From the NCBI RefSeq assembly GCF_000429545.1, contig NZ_AUCB01000017.1:1-64000 (forward strand): a stretch of DNA of 64,000 bases, read 5' to 3'. Of the stretch, positions 44,574 through 54,841 are shown in pieces. Source of the DNA: Arenibacter certesii DSM 19833 (GTDB lineage Bacteria > Bacteroidota > Bacteroidia > Flavobacteriales > Flavobacteriaceae). Positions within the stretch are counted from its first letter, which is position 1, and the number at the start of each line of letters is the position of its first letter. The position numbers and the translations under genes were made by a program. The notes under the pieces were generated by a model, which worked only from the letters and a program-made list of their open reading frames with translations, searched no databases and was not told the origin of the DNA.

Positions 44574-45611
44574 ATGCATTTCGATAACCCAGAGCGGATA
44601 AAAGTATTTCTAAAGAATCCTAATAAAAAAAACTACCTCAAAATCTGTAAAGAAGTACTGGTACTTTGGGTAACGAAAAAAGAGGTGCCTATGTATTATT
44701 TTAAGCATCTTTATAAAAGGGAGATCAAAAATTATAAAGATTATCTAGGCACCAAGGAAGCCGCTGAAATTAGAGAAGGCAAAAAATTACACCAATTAGA
44801 GTTTACCTCCATATTGTGCAACAAACTTAATTTTTCTCTTTACTGCGAAAGAAGTAATATCCCCACCCCAAAGCTTATAGGCCACAATCTTGGAAATCAT
44901 TTTTTCTCGGGGAGTGAAATGCGCAAAATAAATAATAAGACAGAGCTGATTGCATTTTATGAAGCAATATTTGAGTCTACCCAATTAGAAACGCTCTTCT
45001 TTAGGCCCCTATCCCAATATGGGGGAAAAGGAATATTTAAGTTGAGGCACGATAATATTGAAGCAAAGTTGGAATCCGAATATCAAAACTTAATAAATGG
45101 AAATTATCTGTACAATGAGGTAATAACACAACATCCAAAATTAAATGCCATTCATGGTACCTCCATAAACTCCCTTAGAATATTGACCTACATCCATAAT
45201 GGGGAAGTAAATATAATTTCATCTATCTTTCGGTTAGGTACGGCAGGTGCCGTGGTAGACAACACCTCATCTGGCGGATTGTTTATAGGTATAGACGACA
45301 AAACAGAGACCTTAAAAAAAGAAGGATACCGAAATTTAGAATTTGGGGGAGAAGTACTTACGAAGCATCCAGATACTAATTTTGAGTTTCTAGGTTTTAA
45401 AATGCCTTACTATAAAGAAGCATGCGAATTGGTTAAAAAAGCGACTGCCGTAATTCCCAATCGTCTTATCGGATGGGACGTAGCTATTACGCCCACTGGG
45501 CCAATAATTATAGAGGGCAATGCACATCCTGATTTGTTTGCGGCAGATGTGGCCTATGGCGGACTTTTAAAAAACAAACAGATACAAAGGATAAAAGCTT
45601 TTATAAAATAA
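44574..45611 (+). CDS. Sugar-transfer associated ATP-grasp protein
   Basis: A protein of 345 residues. The N-terminal 70 residues are helical and basic. The ATP-grasp core starts near 85, with FRPLSQYGGKGIFKL at about 142-156, SLRILTYIHNGEVNIISSIFRLG at about 202-224 and GWDVAITPTGPIIIEGNAHPD at about 301-321 (the metal-binding Glu/Asn pair). The family is linked to capsule or exopolysaccharide clusters and may ligate an amino acid or carboxylate to a sugar. It follows the NeuD-like gene. Its substrate is unknown. Confidence 0.82.
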   Translation: MHFDNPERIKVFLKNPNKKNYLKICKEVLVLWVTKKEVPMYYFKHLYKREIKNYKDYLGTKEAAEIREGKKLHQLEFTSILCNKLNFSLYCERSNIPTPKLIGHNLGNHFFSGSEMRKINNKTELIAFYEAIFESTQLETLFFRPLSQYGGKGIFKLRHDNIEAKLESEYQNLINGNYLYNEVITQHPKLNAIHGTSINSLRILTYIHNGEVNIISSIFRLGTAGAVVDNTSSGGLFIGIDDKTETLKKEGYRNLEFGGEVLTKHPDTNFEFLGFKMPYYKEACELVKKATAVIPNRLIGWDVAITPTGPIIIEGNAHPDLFAADVAYGGLLKNKQIQRIKAFIK

Positions 45612-45630
45612 TTGGATTTTAGGAAAAAAA

Positions 45631-45668
45631 AATCCTAAGCACCATTAAATGGAGCTTAGGATTTTGTG
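45631..45668 (-). terminator. Rho-independent terminator of sdhCAB
   Basis: AATCCTAAGC (45631-45640) pairs with GCTTAGGATT (45654-45663), with an inner CCA/TGG pair. On the minus strand it is followed by a long T-run, 24 bases past the sdhB stop. It can also act weakly on the plus strand after the ATP-grasp gene. Confidence 0.75.
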
Positions 45669-45691
45669 CTATCTTAATTAGGAAGAGGTTT

Positions 45692-46438
45692 TTAACCCTT
45701 TACATTGGCTTTAAAATACTCTCTATTTAAGCGCGCTATATTTTCCAAAGAGATTCCTTTAGGACATTCTACTTCACAGGCTCCTGTATTGGTGCAGTTT
45801 CCAAATCCTTCCAAGTCCATTTGCGCCACCATATTCTTAACACGATCTACAGCTTCCACCTGCCCTTGTGGCAATAACGCATATTGCGAAACCTTTGCCC
45901 CAACGAATAACATAGCTGAAGCATTTTTACAGCTAGCAACACAGGCACCACAACCTATACAAGTAGCGGAATCCATAGCCATATCTGCAGCATGCTTATC
46001 AATTGGAATGGAGTTCGCATCTTGAGTATTTCCAGAAGTATTTACTGATATATACCCACCTGCTTGTTGAATTCTTTCAAACGAGCTACGGTCTACCATC
46101 AAATCCTTAATTACAGGAAATGCTTTCGCTCTAAATGGCTCAATGGTAATAGTATCGCCATCTTTAAACGAACGCATGTGCAATTGGCAGGTAGTGATCC
46201 CTTTATCCGGACCATGGGGTTCTCCATTAATATGCATAGAACACATCCCACAGATACCCTCTCTACAGTCGTGATCAAAGGCAACTGGCTCTCCTCCTTC
46301 ATTGATGATCTGCTCATTTAAAACATCCATCATCTCCAAGAAAGACATGCTTTCCGATATATCCGACACTTGGTAATCTACCATTTTACCCTTGTCTTGA
46401 GATCCGTTCTGTCTCCAAATTTTTAATGTAAGCTTCAT
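45692..46438 (-). CDS. sdhB: Succinate dehydrogenase / fumarate reductase iron-sulfur subunit
   Basis: The 248-residue electron-transfer subunit. The N-terminal 2Fe-2S ligands are Cys58, Cys63, Cys66 and Cys85 ([20 protein letters not shown]). The C-terminal 4Fe-4S and 3Fe-4S clusters use [11 protein letters not shown] and [14 protein letters not shown]. It passes electrons from the flavoprotein to menaquinone through SdhC. It is last in sdhCAB, 67 bases after sdhA across a short repeat-rich spacer. Confidence 0.96.
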   Translation of the reverse strand: MKLTLKIWRQNGSQDKGKMVDYQVSDISESMSFLEMMDVLNEQIINEGGEPVAFDHDCREGICGMCSMHINGEPHGPDKGITTCQLHMRSFKDGDTITIEPFRAKAFPVIKDLMVDRSSFERIQQAGGYISVNTSGNTQDANSIPIDKHAADMAMDSATCIGCGACVASCKNASAMLFVGAKVSQYALLPQGQVEAVDRVKNMVAQMDLEGFGNCTNTGACEVECPKGISLENIARLNREYFKANVKG

Positions 46439-46444
46439 ATTTTA

Positions 46445-46503
46445 AGTATTGAGTATTGAATATTGCATATTGAGATTTTAATCCCGATTATTAGGTCAAT
46501 ACT
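46445..46503. repeat. Four 7-bp tandem repeats between sdhB and sdhA
   Basis: AGTATTG, AGTATTG, AATATTG and CATATTG follow without gap at 46445-46472. CAATACT at 46497-46503 is an inverted copy, so the intercistronic mRNA can fold into a hairpin. Confidence 0.6.
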
Positions 46504-46505
46504 AC

Positions 46506-48521
46506 TTATTTATAACTCCTTTGCTTCAATTCTATATCGTTAAACTCCAATTGTTCCTTATGCAGAACGGCATCTGAAGGCTCTCCTTTGTATTCCCATG
46601 CAGCAACAAATGCAAATTCTGCATCATTACGCTTGGCTTCTCCTTCTTGTTCTCCATCCAGCTCTACGGATTCTTCCCTAAAGTGTCCTCCACAAGATTC
46701 CTCTCGCATCAGGGCATCTTTAGCAAACAACTCTCCTAATTCCAGGAAATCGGCCACACGACCTGCTTTCTCTAGCTCTGGGTTCATTTCATTAGCCTTT
46801 CCGGGTACTTTAACCTCCTTGTAGAATTCTTCACGGATAGCTTTAATTTCCTGGATCGCTTCTTTTAAATCCGTTGCGTTTCTAGACATTCCACACTTAT
46901 CCCACATTACCTTTCCTAATTTCTTGTGGAAATAGTCCACGGAATGGGTTCCCTTATTATTGATGAATGCGTTAATTTGGTCAGTGACCGCTTTTTCCGC
47001 TTCGTCAAATTCTGGGGTATTGGTAGGTATTTTTCCTGTCCTAATTTCGTGCGACAGGTAATCCCCAATAGTATATGGCAATATAAAGTAACCGTCTGCC
47101 AAGCCCTGCATTAGTGCAGAAGCTCCTAAACGGTTGGCACCGTGATCAGAGAAGTTGGCCTCCCCAATACAGTACAATCCTTCTACAGTGGTCATTAGGT
47201 TGTAATCTACCCAAATACCGCCCATGGTATAGTGCGTAGCTGGATAGATCATCATTGGAGTCTTATATGGATTTTCGTCCACAATTTTTTCATACATCTG
47301 GAAAAGGTTACCGTATTTGGCTCTTATAATTTCCTCTCCTAACTCCGTAATTTTTTCTTTACTGGCATTGGTTATCCCATGAAGTTTTGCCTGCTCATTC
47401 CCGTAACGCTCTATTGCCGATTTAAAATCTAGATAAACCGCTTCTCCAGTTGCGTTTACTCCGTAACCCGCATCACATCTTTCTTTGGCAGCCCTAGAAG
47501 CCACATCACGCGGCACCAAGTTTCCAAAAGCAGGATATCTCCGTTCCAAGTAATAATCTCTTTCCTCCTCACTTAGGTCGGTTGGTTTTTTCTTTCCCTC
47601 CCTAATGGCCATTACATCTTCCATTTTCTTCGGCACCCAGATCCTACCGTCGTTACGTAGGGACTCTGACATCAGCGTTAATTTGGATTGATAATCCCCT
47701 GATCGCGGAATACAGGTAGGGTGAATTTGAGTATAGCAAGGATTTGCAAAAAAAGCTCCTTTTTTATGTACTTTCCAAGCTGCAGTTGCATTTGATCCCA
47801 TAGCATTGGTAGAAAGGAAATAAACATTCCCGTATCCTCCGGTTGCAATTACAACCGCATGTGCAGAGTGGCGCTCAATTTCCCCAGTAACTAAGTTACG
47901 GGCAATAATTCCCCTTGCCTTACCATTTATCTTAACTACATCCAACATTTCATGTCGGTTGAACATTTCTATTTTTCCACGTGCAATCTGCCTGTTCATA
48001 GCAGAATAGGCACCTAGTAATAATTGTTGTCCTGTTTGTCCTTTAGCGTAAAACGTACGGGAAACAAGTACCCCACCAAAAGAGCGGTTATCTAACAGAC
48101 CACCATAGTCCCGTGCAAAAGGCACACCTTGAGCAACACATTGATCTATGATGTTGCCAGATACTTCTGCCAAACGGTATACGTTAGCCTCACGAGATCT
48201 ATAATCTCCCCCTTTTATAGTATCGTAGAATAAGCGGTAGGTAGAATCCCCATCACCCTGATAATTTTTTGCCGCATTGATACCTCCCTGAGCCGCAATA
48301 GAATGTGCTCTTCGTGGAGAATCTTGGTAGCAAAATGCCTTTACATTGTAACCTAGCTCCGCCAAAGTTGCCGCAGCAGAACCTCCAGCAAGTCCGGTAC
48401 CTACCACAATAATATCTATAGAGCGTTTGTTAGCAGGATTAACTAGGTTAATCTTATCCTTATAGTTGGTCCATTTATCCTTTAATGGCCCTTTTGGTAC
48501 TTTAGAATCCAATATAGACAT
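46506..48521 (-). CDS. sdhA: Succinate dehydrogenase / fumarate reductase flavoprotein subunit
   Basis: The catalytic subunit, 671 residues. The FAD-binding dinucleotide fold is [19 protein letters not shown] at about 40-58. The covalent FAD histidine is His73 in [11 protein letters not shown]. The succinate site has [26 protein letters not shown] at about 267-292 with the catalytic arginine, and the conserved [18 protein letters not shown] at about 476. The protein is longer than E. coli SdhA, as usual for the Bacteroidota and epsilon type with a two-domain C-terminus. It starts 17 bases after sdhC. Confidence 0.97.
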   Translation of the reverse strand: MSILDSKVPKGPLKDKWTNYKDKINLVNPANKRSIDIIVVGTGLAGGSAAATLAELGYNVKAFCYQDSPRRAHSIAAQGGINAAKNYQGDGDSTYRLFYDTIKGGDYRSREANVYRLAEVSGNIIDQCVAQGVPFARDYGGLLDNRSFGGVLVSRTFYAKGQTGQQLLLGAYSAMNRQIARGKIEMFNRHEMLDVVKINGKARGIIARNLVTGEIERHSAHAVVIATGGYGNVYFLSTNAMGSNATAAWKVHKKGAFFANPCYTQIHPTCIPRSGDYQSKLTLMSESLRNDGRIWVPKKMEDVMAIREGKKKPTDLSEEERDYYLERRYPAFGNLVPRDVASRAAKERCDAGYGVNATGEAVYLDFKSAIERYGNEQAKLHGITNASKEKITELGEEIIRAKYGNLFQMYEKIVDENPYKTPMMIYPATHYTMGGIWVDYNLMTTVEGLYCIGEANFSDHGANRLGASALMQGLADGYFILPYTIGDYLSHEIRTGKIPTNTPEFDEAEKAVTDQINAFINNKGTHSVDYFHKKLGKVMWDKCGMSRNATDLKEAIQEIKAIREEFYKEVKVPGKANEMNPELEKAGRVADFLELGELFAKDALMREESCGGHFREESVELDGEQEGEAKRNDAEFAFVAAWEYKGEPSDAVLHKEQLEFNDIELKQRSYK

Positions 48522-48538
48522 AGCTATGTAGTATTATA

Positions 48539-49216
48539 TTATTGGTTGAAATGGTGAAAAAGAGCAATAAAGATAAATCCTAACGGAATGATTATCGCAT
48601 ATGCTTTTCCAAACCCTTTTAATCCTCTTGTGTATTTATTATTGGCACCTACAGACTGAAATGCCGAACTAAATCCGTGCAATAGGTGAAGGGCAAGAAA
48701 AATAAACCCTACACAGTAAAGCGCCACTCTCCAAATAGGAGCAAATTTGTGGGTAAGTTCTTCGTAATAACGATATCCTTCCCCATCTGCAAGTAATCCC
48801 GACATATCTCCTTGGATAAACTTAGTGTTGATTTCCGGAAACCAGAAATCTATAAAGTGTATTACAAGGAATACTAGGATAAATCCACCGCTCCAGATCA
48901 TGTTTCTGCTCATCCAAGTAGAATTGGCATCACCATTGTACTGGGCATACTTTACCACTCTTGCATTTCTATTCCTAATTTCTAGGATAAAGCCCATAAC
49001 AAAGTGAAAAATAACCCCAAAGAGCAAAATAGGCTGTAACCCAAATTGCACCAAAGGATTGGTACCCATGAAATGGGAGATCTCGTTAAATGCATCCGGG
49101 CTAAACACGGATAGAATGTTAATGGCAAAATGTTGAACGATAAAAATCATCAAGAAAAAGGCCGAAAGTGCCATGGCATACTTTCTGCCAATTGAAGAGT
49201 TAAAAAATCCACTCAT
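48539..49216 (-). CDS. sdhC: Succinate dehydrogenase cytochrome b subunit (membrane anchor)
   Basis: A 225-residue membrane subunit with five helices, the single-anchor type that carries two hemes and reduces menaquinone. Histidines placed within helices (FIVQHFAINIL near residue 24-34, FHFVMGF near 66-72, VIHFIDFWFP near 119-128, LHLLHGFSSAFQ near 177-188) are the likely heme ligands. First gene of the operon, behind a promoter at 49237-49267. Confidence 0.94.
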   Translation of the reverse strand: MSGFFNSSIGRKYAMALSAFFLMIFIVQHFAINILSVFSPDAFNEISHFMGTNPLVQFGLQPILLFGVIFHFVMGFILEIRNRNARVVKYAQYNGDANSTWMSRNMIWSGGFILVFLVIHFIDFWFPEINTKFIQGDMSGLLADGEGYRYYEELTHKFAPIWRVALYCVGFIFLALHLLHGFSSAFQSVGANNKYTRGLKGFGKAYAIIIPLGFIFIALFHHFNQ

Positions 49217-49236
49217 TATGTTAGTTGTTTTGAATA

Positions 49237-49267
49237 CAAATCTAATCTAGAATGCAGTTATTCACAA
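49237..49267 (-). promoter_or_regulatory. Bacteroidota promoter of sdhCAB
   Basis: On the minus strand, TTG (49267-49265), 20 bases, and TAGATTTG (49244-49237) match the TTG-N19-TAnnTTTG consensus. It lies 21 bases before the sdhC ATG. Confidence 0.65.
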
Positions 49268-49487
49268 ACTTTGTTTAGTTTATGTCCCATATTTAGAACC
49301 AATTTAAAGAACTTACTGTTATTACAGCTATTTAGGTGCAGAAATTTTTACGATTAAAAGTGTCGTTTCACCTAAAAACTATAGCATAATTAAGATAATT
49401 TACATTCCCTTAAACCTAATAAAAACCAAATTACATTGTACCGTCCTTAGTGAGAACCGCACTCTTTGTTCTATAATATTTTTCCTC

Positions 49488-51215
49488 CTACTTTCTTTTT
49501 AATTCGGAGATAAAGCTGTCAGACTGCATTTCAATAATAGACCGCGCACTTAAAATGGCCTTTTCCACAATAGCGGTATTTCCCGGATTAGCCATATCCC
49601 TAGTAGAATCAATAGTTTTTATGTACCAATCTGTCCATGCCTTAATAATCTGTTGTTCCTCTTCTGAAGACGCCCCTTTTTTTACAGCTCTTTCACTCAA
49701 TAAAAATTCTGCCGCCAAGCGATTGGTAGCAGCATCTTTCATTAGGTCAATTATTGCTGTAGCCGTATAGCTATCTCCATTTACCAGGGTTAGGGCACTA
49801 GCTAAGGCTGCGGTACTCACATTTCTCAAGGTTTCTTGCGACACCTTATCCATAGTATCATTATCTGTATGATAAAATTGGTCGGTAAAGTGCCAAAGCA
49901 ATAATCCCGGAATATCCGCTTTTAAAAAGGGCATATGGTCACTGCCCCCTTCATACGGATTGGTTTTTACCACCCAATTAGCAAACTCACCCTGATTTTT
50001 AAAATTATGTATCATAAAGTCGTTCAAGTAATGTGGTTTCATATCCTCTAGTCTTAGCACTCTTCCACCCCACTCAGAATGCTGGTCTTCCCCTCTTGTC
50101 CAAATAGCACTAGGATCAGGCATTTTTTCAATAAGAAAGGTCCCGCCTGTTATACTGGTATTTTCCCCAACCATGTCTAAACTAATGCCCCATTTAATAC
50201 TTTTGGCCCTTTCCTCATCCTCAACAATATACCGATTGGTTGATATAATTTCATCTCCCCAAAGAAAACTGATACTCCTATAGGCATCAATAGCATCGGA
50301 GGCTATAAGTTTAGCCGTTGTAATAGCCATTTCTAATTGCGCCCCTACGCCAGAAGCATTATCATTTGCACCTGGCTCCTGAACATGCGCGCTAAAAACA
50401 AGTCGTTCTCCTGGAGTTTCAGATCCCCTAACATCAGCCACCAAGGTTAGCTCTTCTGAAGGATATAATTTAGTAGCCACATTCACCTTAGCTCTTACGG
50501 TTCCCTTATCCATAGCCGATTTTAATGTTTCCTTAGCTTCATAAGATAGCGCTATGGCCCATTTATTATTTGGATGATAGGGTAGGCTACGAAACTGAAT
50601 AGAGGTCGTATTTATTTCTGGTTTCAAGTAGCCAGGATTATTATAACTAAACATCCCCAAGGCACCATTATTAAGCACTCCCTCCTTATAGATTTCTGAA
50701 ACACGATTGGCATCGGTATAAATAATCTTGCCTCTTACCGGGGAATTTTTTAATGCCCCTAAGTCCTTTATATAGACCACCTCCCCTACAACTCCATTAC
50801 TTGGAGTAGAAGCAGAATTTAAATAAACCATATTGCGATTGGTGGCCTGTTTAAGCAACGGTGAGGCGCTCCCAACAAGACTAACCTCGGCACTTACAGG
50901 CTCCCAAGTAGGATGCTGCAACGACCTCTTCTCTATTCTATAGGTGAATCGGTCCAAAATAGTTGCATTTGTCTCCTGCACATAGCCAGCGGCCTCCAAT
51001 TCTGAAGCTACTTTAAAAATACTTTTATTAAAGCCCTCATTCCCAACTACCCTCCAGTATTGGGATACAAAAGCTGTAGTTTCATAGGCTTTTTCACCCG
51101 TAATTGTCTCACGTAAAATTTTAAAATAATCGTCAGTTGTAACGGCCGATTTTTTTTCTTGGGACCACCCCACAACTACAATTGAGAAAAAGAAAAATAC
51201 GAAACTTTTAGTCAT
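49488..51215 (-). CDS. Exported M28-family metallopeptidase
   Basis: A 575-residue secreted peptidase. The signal peptide is about 1-18 (VVGWSQ). A protease-associated-like insert is at about 140-240. The zinc-binding catalytic domain has VFSAHVQEPGANDNASGVGAQLEMA near 272-296, GDEI near 321, a metal ligand in WGISLDMVGENTS, and GGSDHMPF...LLLWHFTDQFYHTDNDTMD near 424-453. It probably removes N-terminal residues from peptides in the periplasm or outside the cell. Single gene, divergent from aminopeptidase P, with a 290-base gap. Confidence 0.88.
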   Translation of the reverse strand: MTKSFVFFFFSIVVVGWSQEKKSAVTTDDYFKILRETITGEKAYETTAFVSQYWRVVGNEGFNKSIFKVASELEAAGYVQETNATILDRFTYRIEKRSLQHPTWEPVSAEVSLVGSASPLLKQATNRNMVYLNSASTPSNGVVGEVVYIKDLGALKNSPVRGKIIYTDANRVSEIYKEGVLNNGALGMFSYNNPGYLKPEINTTSIQFRSLPYHPNNKWAIALSYEAKETLKSAMDKGTVRAKVNVATKLYPSEELTLVADVRGSETPGERLVFSAHVQEPGANDNASGVGAQLEMAITTAKLIASDAIDAYRSISFLWGDEIISTNRYIVEDEERAKSIKWGISLDMVGENTSITGGTFLIEKMPDPSAIWTRGEDQHSEWGGRVLRLEDMKPHYLNDFMIHNFKNQGEFANWVVKTNPYEGGSDHMPFLKADIPGLLLWHFTDQFYHTDNDTMDKVSQETLRNVSTAALASALTLVNGDSYTATAIIDLMKDAATNRLAAEFLLSERAVKKGASSEEEQQIIKAWTDWYIKTIDSTRDMANPGNTAIVEKAILSARSIIEMQSDSFISELKRK

Positions 51216-51374
51216 GTGAATAATTAAATTTATAATGAAGCAATCTGCTTTTAAATGCTATTTAGAGCTTTCCGATTAATCAGCGAAGATAGACTATTTT
51301 GAAAATTTCGGGAATGTAAGCGGTCCCTTTTAAAATGATTTGCGCCTTAATGGCATTAAGCATAACCTATTTCT

Positions 51375-51382
51375 TAAATTTG
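51375..51382 (+). promoter_or_regulatory. Bacteroidota -7 element (TAAATTTG) in the region upstream of pepP
   Basis: TAAATTTG matches TAnnTTTG. It lies 124 bases before the pepP ATG, which would give a long leader. No TTG stands at the ideal spacing. The rest of the 290-base divergent gap shows nothing I recognise. Confidence 0.35.
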
Positions 51383-51505
51383 CAGATATAATTAAAAACT
51401 GGCGCATAAATGAGGTCGCTGCTATATTGGTGGGAATATTGACTACACCGTTTCACCACTGAAGATATCAATGGCAAGATGCTATGCCCAAAAAAAACAT
51501 AACTG

Positions 51506-52804
51506 ATGAAGTACGAGCAAATACCACAGCAATTATTTGTAAAAAATCGCAAGAAATTTATGGCACAAATGAAGCCAAAAAGCATTGCGGTATTCAATTC
51601 CAATGATATTTACCCAATAGGTGCAGATAGCACTCTTCCCTTTGAGCAGGATAGGGATCTTTTTTACTTAAGTGGTGCAGATCAGGAAGAAACCATACTA
51701 TTACTTTTCCCAGATGCCCATGACAAAAAACACAGGGAAGTGTTATTTGTAAGGGAAACCAATGCTCATATTGCGGTTTGGGAGGGAGCAAAGCTCACCA
51801 AAGAAAAAGCTACTGAGGTTTCAGGGATTGAAACAATTTATTGGCTTACGGATTTTGATAAGATATTTTTTGATCTTATGACCGAAGCAGAGACGGTTTA
51901 CTTTAACACCAACGAGCACTACAGACAAGCGGTGGAAACCCAAACTAGGGAGGACAGATTTATTGCGCAGTGCAAGCAGGACTACCCGGCACATAATTGG
52001 GCAAAGAGCAGTCCTATCCTTCAAGAAATACGTGGGATTAAAGAGCCAGAAGAAATCGCAATTATGCAAACGGCTTGTAATATCACCGAAAAGGGTTTTA
52101 GACGTTTATTACCCTTTGTTAAGCCGGGTGTTTGGGAATATGAAATTGAGGCGGAACTGTTACACGAGTTTATCCGAAACCGTTCTAAAGGGTTTGCCTA
52201 CACCCCTATTATTGCTTCTGGAAACAATGCTAACGTATTACATTATATAGAAAACAACAGACAATGCAATGATGGCGATATGCTGTTAATGGACGTAGCT
52301 GCAGAATATGCCAATTATTCTAGCGACTTAACCCGTACCATCCCTGTTAATGGAAAATTCACAAAAAGACAAAAAGAAGTTTACGAAGCAGTACTTAGCG
52401 TTAAAAACGAGGCTACAGCCATGCTAGTCCCCGGAACCATGTGGGCGGAATTCCATAAGGAAGTAGGTAAATTAATGACCTCCGAACTCTTAGGATTAGG
52501 ATTGTTAGATAAGGCCGATGTACAAAACGAAGATAAGGATTGGCCAGCCTACAAAAAGTACTTTATGCATGGCACAAGTCATCACATTGGATTAAATACC
52601 CACGATTACGGTGCTTTAAAAACACCCATGAAAGCGAATATGGTATTTACCGTAGAGCCCGGAATATATATCCCAGAGGAGAAAATGGGAATTAGGTTAG
52701 AGGATGATGTTGTTATCCAAGAAAATGGGGCACCATTCAACTTAATGGCCAATATCCCTATTGAAATTGAGGAAATTGAGGAGTTGATGAATGCCAAGGC
52801 ATAA
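51506..52804 (+). CDS. pepP: Xaa-Pro aminopeptidase P
   Basis: A protein of 432 residues that cleaves N-terminal residues before proline. The N-terminal creatinase-like domain (about 1-165) precedes a pita-bread metallopeptidase. Metal ligands are in LMDVAAEYANYSSDLTRTIP (two Asp), HGTSHHIGLNTHD, FTVEPGIYIP and GIRLEDDVV. Cytosolic, no signal peptide. Single gene with a bidirectional terminator after it. Confidence 0.94.
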   Translation: MKYEQIPQQLFVKNRKKFMAQMKPKSIAVFNSNDIYPIGADSTLPFEQDRDLFYLSGADQEETILLLFPDAHDKKHREVLFVRETNAHIAVWEGAKLTKEKATEVSGIETIYWLTDFDKIFFDLMTEAETVYFNTNEHYRQAVETQTREDRFIAQCKQDYPAHNWAKSSPILQEIRGIKEPEEIAIMQTACNITEKGFRRLLPFVKPGVWEYEIEAELLHEFIRNRSKGFAYTPIIASGNNANVLHYIENNRQCNDGDMLLMDVAAEYANYSSDLTRTIPVNGKFTKRQKEVYEAVLSVKNEATAMLVPGTMWAEFHKEVGKLMTSELLGLGLLDKADVQNEDKDWPAYKKYFMHGTSHHIGLNTHDYGALKTPMKANMVFTVEPGIYIPEEKMGIRLEDDVVIQENGAPFNLMANIPIEIEEIEELMNAKA

Positions 52805-52833
52805 TAATCAACCTATTTATTTTATAACTATTG

Positions 52834-52866
52834 AAAAAGAGCTGGCAATATCCGGCTCTTTTTATT
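52834..52866. terminator. Bidirectional terminator between pepP and brnQ
   Basis: AAAAGAGC (52835-52842) pairs with GCTCTTTT (52855-52862), with a 12-base loop, then T on the plus strand and A-run (T on minus) upstream. It serves the convergent genes. Confidence 0.7.
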
Positions 52867-52888
52867 TGTAATATTATTTCGGCACTTT

Positions 52889-54175
52889 TTAAGAAGGATC
52901 CTTTACCAAAGCAGAATTTCGTATAGCGTTAGCTATCACAAATGCCACAACAGCAGGTAGCACCCATCCTAATTGGTGCCCGCTTAAAGGTATCCATCCA
53001 AAAATACCTTTATCAATGGTCAAAAACTCCAAGCTCCCCAAGAAATCAGGAATACTAAACAAGATTGTTATTAAAACTACTACTTTAAAGACTATAGGCG
53101 ATGCCAAGCGATCTGGGACAACATTTAAAAGTATAAGCACTATAGTTAACGGATAGATAAACATAAGGGCAGGCAAGGCCACCGTAATGATATACGCAAC
53201 ATTAAATTGTCCAATTAAAACCCCAAGAACGCAACCAAGTATCGCTGTATATAGATAGGCATTCCTATAGTTAGAATAGCGTTCCTTAATAAAATCGGCA
53301 GTACCAGTTACAATTCCCACCGCAGTGGTAAAACATGCAAGACTTACGAGGATACTTATAAAAATGTTGGCTGTATTTCCCATTGTAAGCCTACTGATTC
53401 CTGTTAACAGCTCTGTTCTACTGATATCTGGAGAAAAATTATTTTGATTTAATGATCCTGTGATAATTAATCCAGCATAAATAAGGAATAGTGCCAGCCC
53501 AGCCAACCAGCCCGATTTACGGATCAGTCCTTTTTTGGCTTCATAAGAGGCTTTAGTCTTTAAATTGATAGAAACTATAATTACACCTCCAACAACTACA
53601 GCACCAATAGCATCAAAGGTCTGATAACCTTCCAATATACCAATGCTGAATGGATTTTTAATAGTTGCTTCCCCAAAACTTACATCTACATCAAAAATGG
53701 TAATTCCTATTATAGCCAACAGTATTACAATAATAGTGGGCGTGAGAATTTTGCCAAGCACATCTAATAATCTGGACCTATTAATTACAAAAACAAATAC
53801 TAAGGAAAAATATATAACACTTGTGGTGAGGGACGAGATATTAAAAAATGGCTGAACGGCAATTTCATGGGTTACTGAAGCGGTACGAGGTGAAGGAAGG
53901 CTAATAGAAATCGCATATATAGAAAGGGAATATATTAGACTAAAGGTTGAAGAAACCTTTTTTCCAAAATCAAAAATAGTCCCTTGCAATTTAGCATGGG
54001 CCAATATACCAAATACAGGTACCAAAACTGCAGAGGTAGCAAAACCTAAAGTAACCAACCACCACATTTCGCCAGACTTAAAACCCAATAATGGAGGTAG
54101 AATTAGGTTACCAGCTCCAAAAAATAAGGAGAACATCGCAAATGTGGTTATCAGAGTTTCTTTAGTCCTAAGCAT
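52889..54175 (-). CDS. brnQ: Branched-chain amino acid transport system II carrier protein
   Basis: A 428-residue cation symporter for leucine, isoleucine and valine with about 12 transmembrane helices. The N-terminus RTKETLITTFAMFSLFFGAGNLILPPLLG is the family signature. ISLPSPRTASVTHEIAVQPF at about 92-111 is also conserved. Single gene. The region upstream (54176-54438) is AT-rich without other genes. Confidence 0.92.
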   Translation of the reverse strand: MLRTKETLITTFAMFSLFFGAGNLILPPLLGFKSGEMWWLVTLGFATSAVLVPVFGILAHAKLQGTIFDFGKKVSSTFSLIYSLSIYAISISLPSPRTASVTHEIAVQPFFNISSLTTSVIYFSLVFVFVINRSRLLDVLGKILTPTIIVILLAIIGITIFDVDVSFGEATIKNPFSIGILEGYQTFDAIGAVVVGGVIIVSINLKTKASYEAKKGLIRKSGWLAGLALFLIYAGLIITGSLNQNNFSPDISRTELLTGISRLTMGNTANIFISILVSLACFTTAVGIVTGTADFIKERYSNYRNAYLYTAILGCVLGVLIGQFNVAYIITVALPALMFIYPLTIVLILLNVVPDRLASPIVFKVVVLITILFSIPDFLGSLEFLTIDKGIFGWIPLSGHQLGWVLPAVVAFVIANAIRNSALVKDPS

Positions 54176-54438
54176 ACTGAAAAATTTCGACGAAAGATAG
54201 GGTAAAAACCACTTAGCATAAAACCCAAATTAACTGTCTAAAAACCACCATTCATCGAAAAAGAAACAATTTGACCGAAATAATCACATAAAACACATAT
54301 GAATTCCAATAAATTGCAAATGTTTACGTTCATAGAATGTTACGAATTTAAAATTACACCAATACCAACAACCAAAACATTAAATTTTTAGCTATTAAGG
54401 CTATCACACTTTAACATTACAACCTAAAATCTTAAATT

Positions 54439-54690
54439 ATGATAAAAACAATCAACCACTACAGCAACAGATTTAGCGCAGTTTTCTGCAGTATCTTTGG
54501 ACATCATTATGGTGTTACCAAAGAGATTACATTACATATTAAAGAATATAAATGCGTTCACTGCTACAAACAGGTAACTACGGATGCCAGTGGCAACCTA
54601 TCCGAATTAACCCCAGAATTGCAAGACATCAACAATACTTTAGAGCATATTTATCAAAAAAGACACAGCTCCAACCAGCAGGTTGCCTAA
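54439..54690 (+). CDS. Small protein with CxxC motif, unknown function
   Basis: An 83-residue cytosolic protein. It has SAVFCSIFGHHYGVTKEIT at about 13-31, EYKCVHCYKQVTTDASG at about 36-52 (CxxC, with two upstream His) and a helical hydrophilic tail. The layout could bind one zinc through Cys/His. It is preceded by ACATTACAACC and AT-rich DNA with no obvious -7 match. Likely a real gene by length and composition. No family is recognised. Confidence 0.65.
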   Translation: MIKTINHYSNRFSAVFCSIFGHHYGVTKEITLHIKEYKCVHCYKQVTTDASGNLSELTPELQDINNTLEHIYQKRHSSNQQVA

Positions 54691-54841
54691 ACCCGATGGA
54701 TCAGGGCTGTTTTAGCAATCGTTACGGGTTGATATATAAGATAGTTCCTGAAGATTGATTGTGTAATTTTTATTTGAACCTGTTATTTACCCCACGACAG
54801 TTAAGATAGGTTACAATCAATTTTCGGGAATTTTTTTTTGT

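Noticed and set aside
51367-51603. 78-residue minus-strand frame upstream of pepP
   Set aside because: It overlaps the pepP start antisense and has no recognisable product.
54552-54758. Second frame overlapping the small CxxC protein
   Set aside because: It starts inside the better 83-residue frame and gives an improbable composition.
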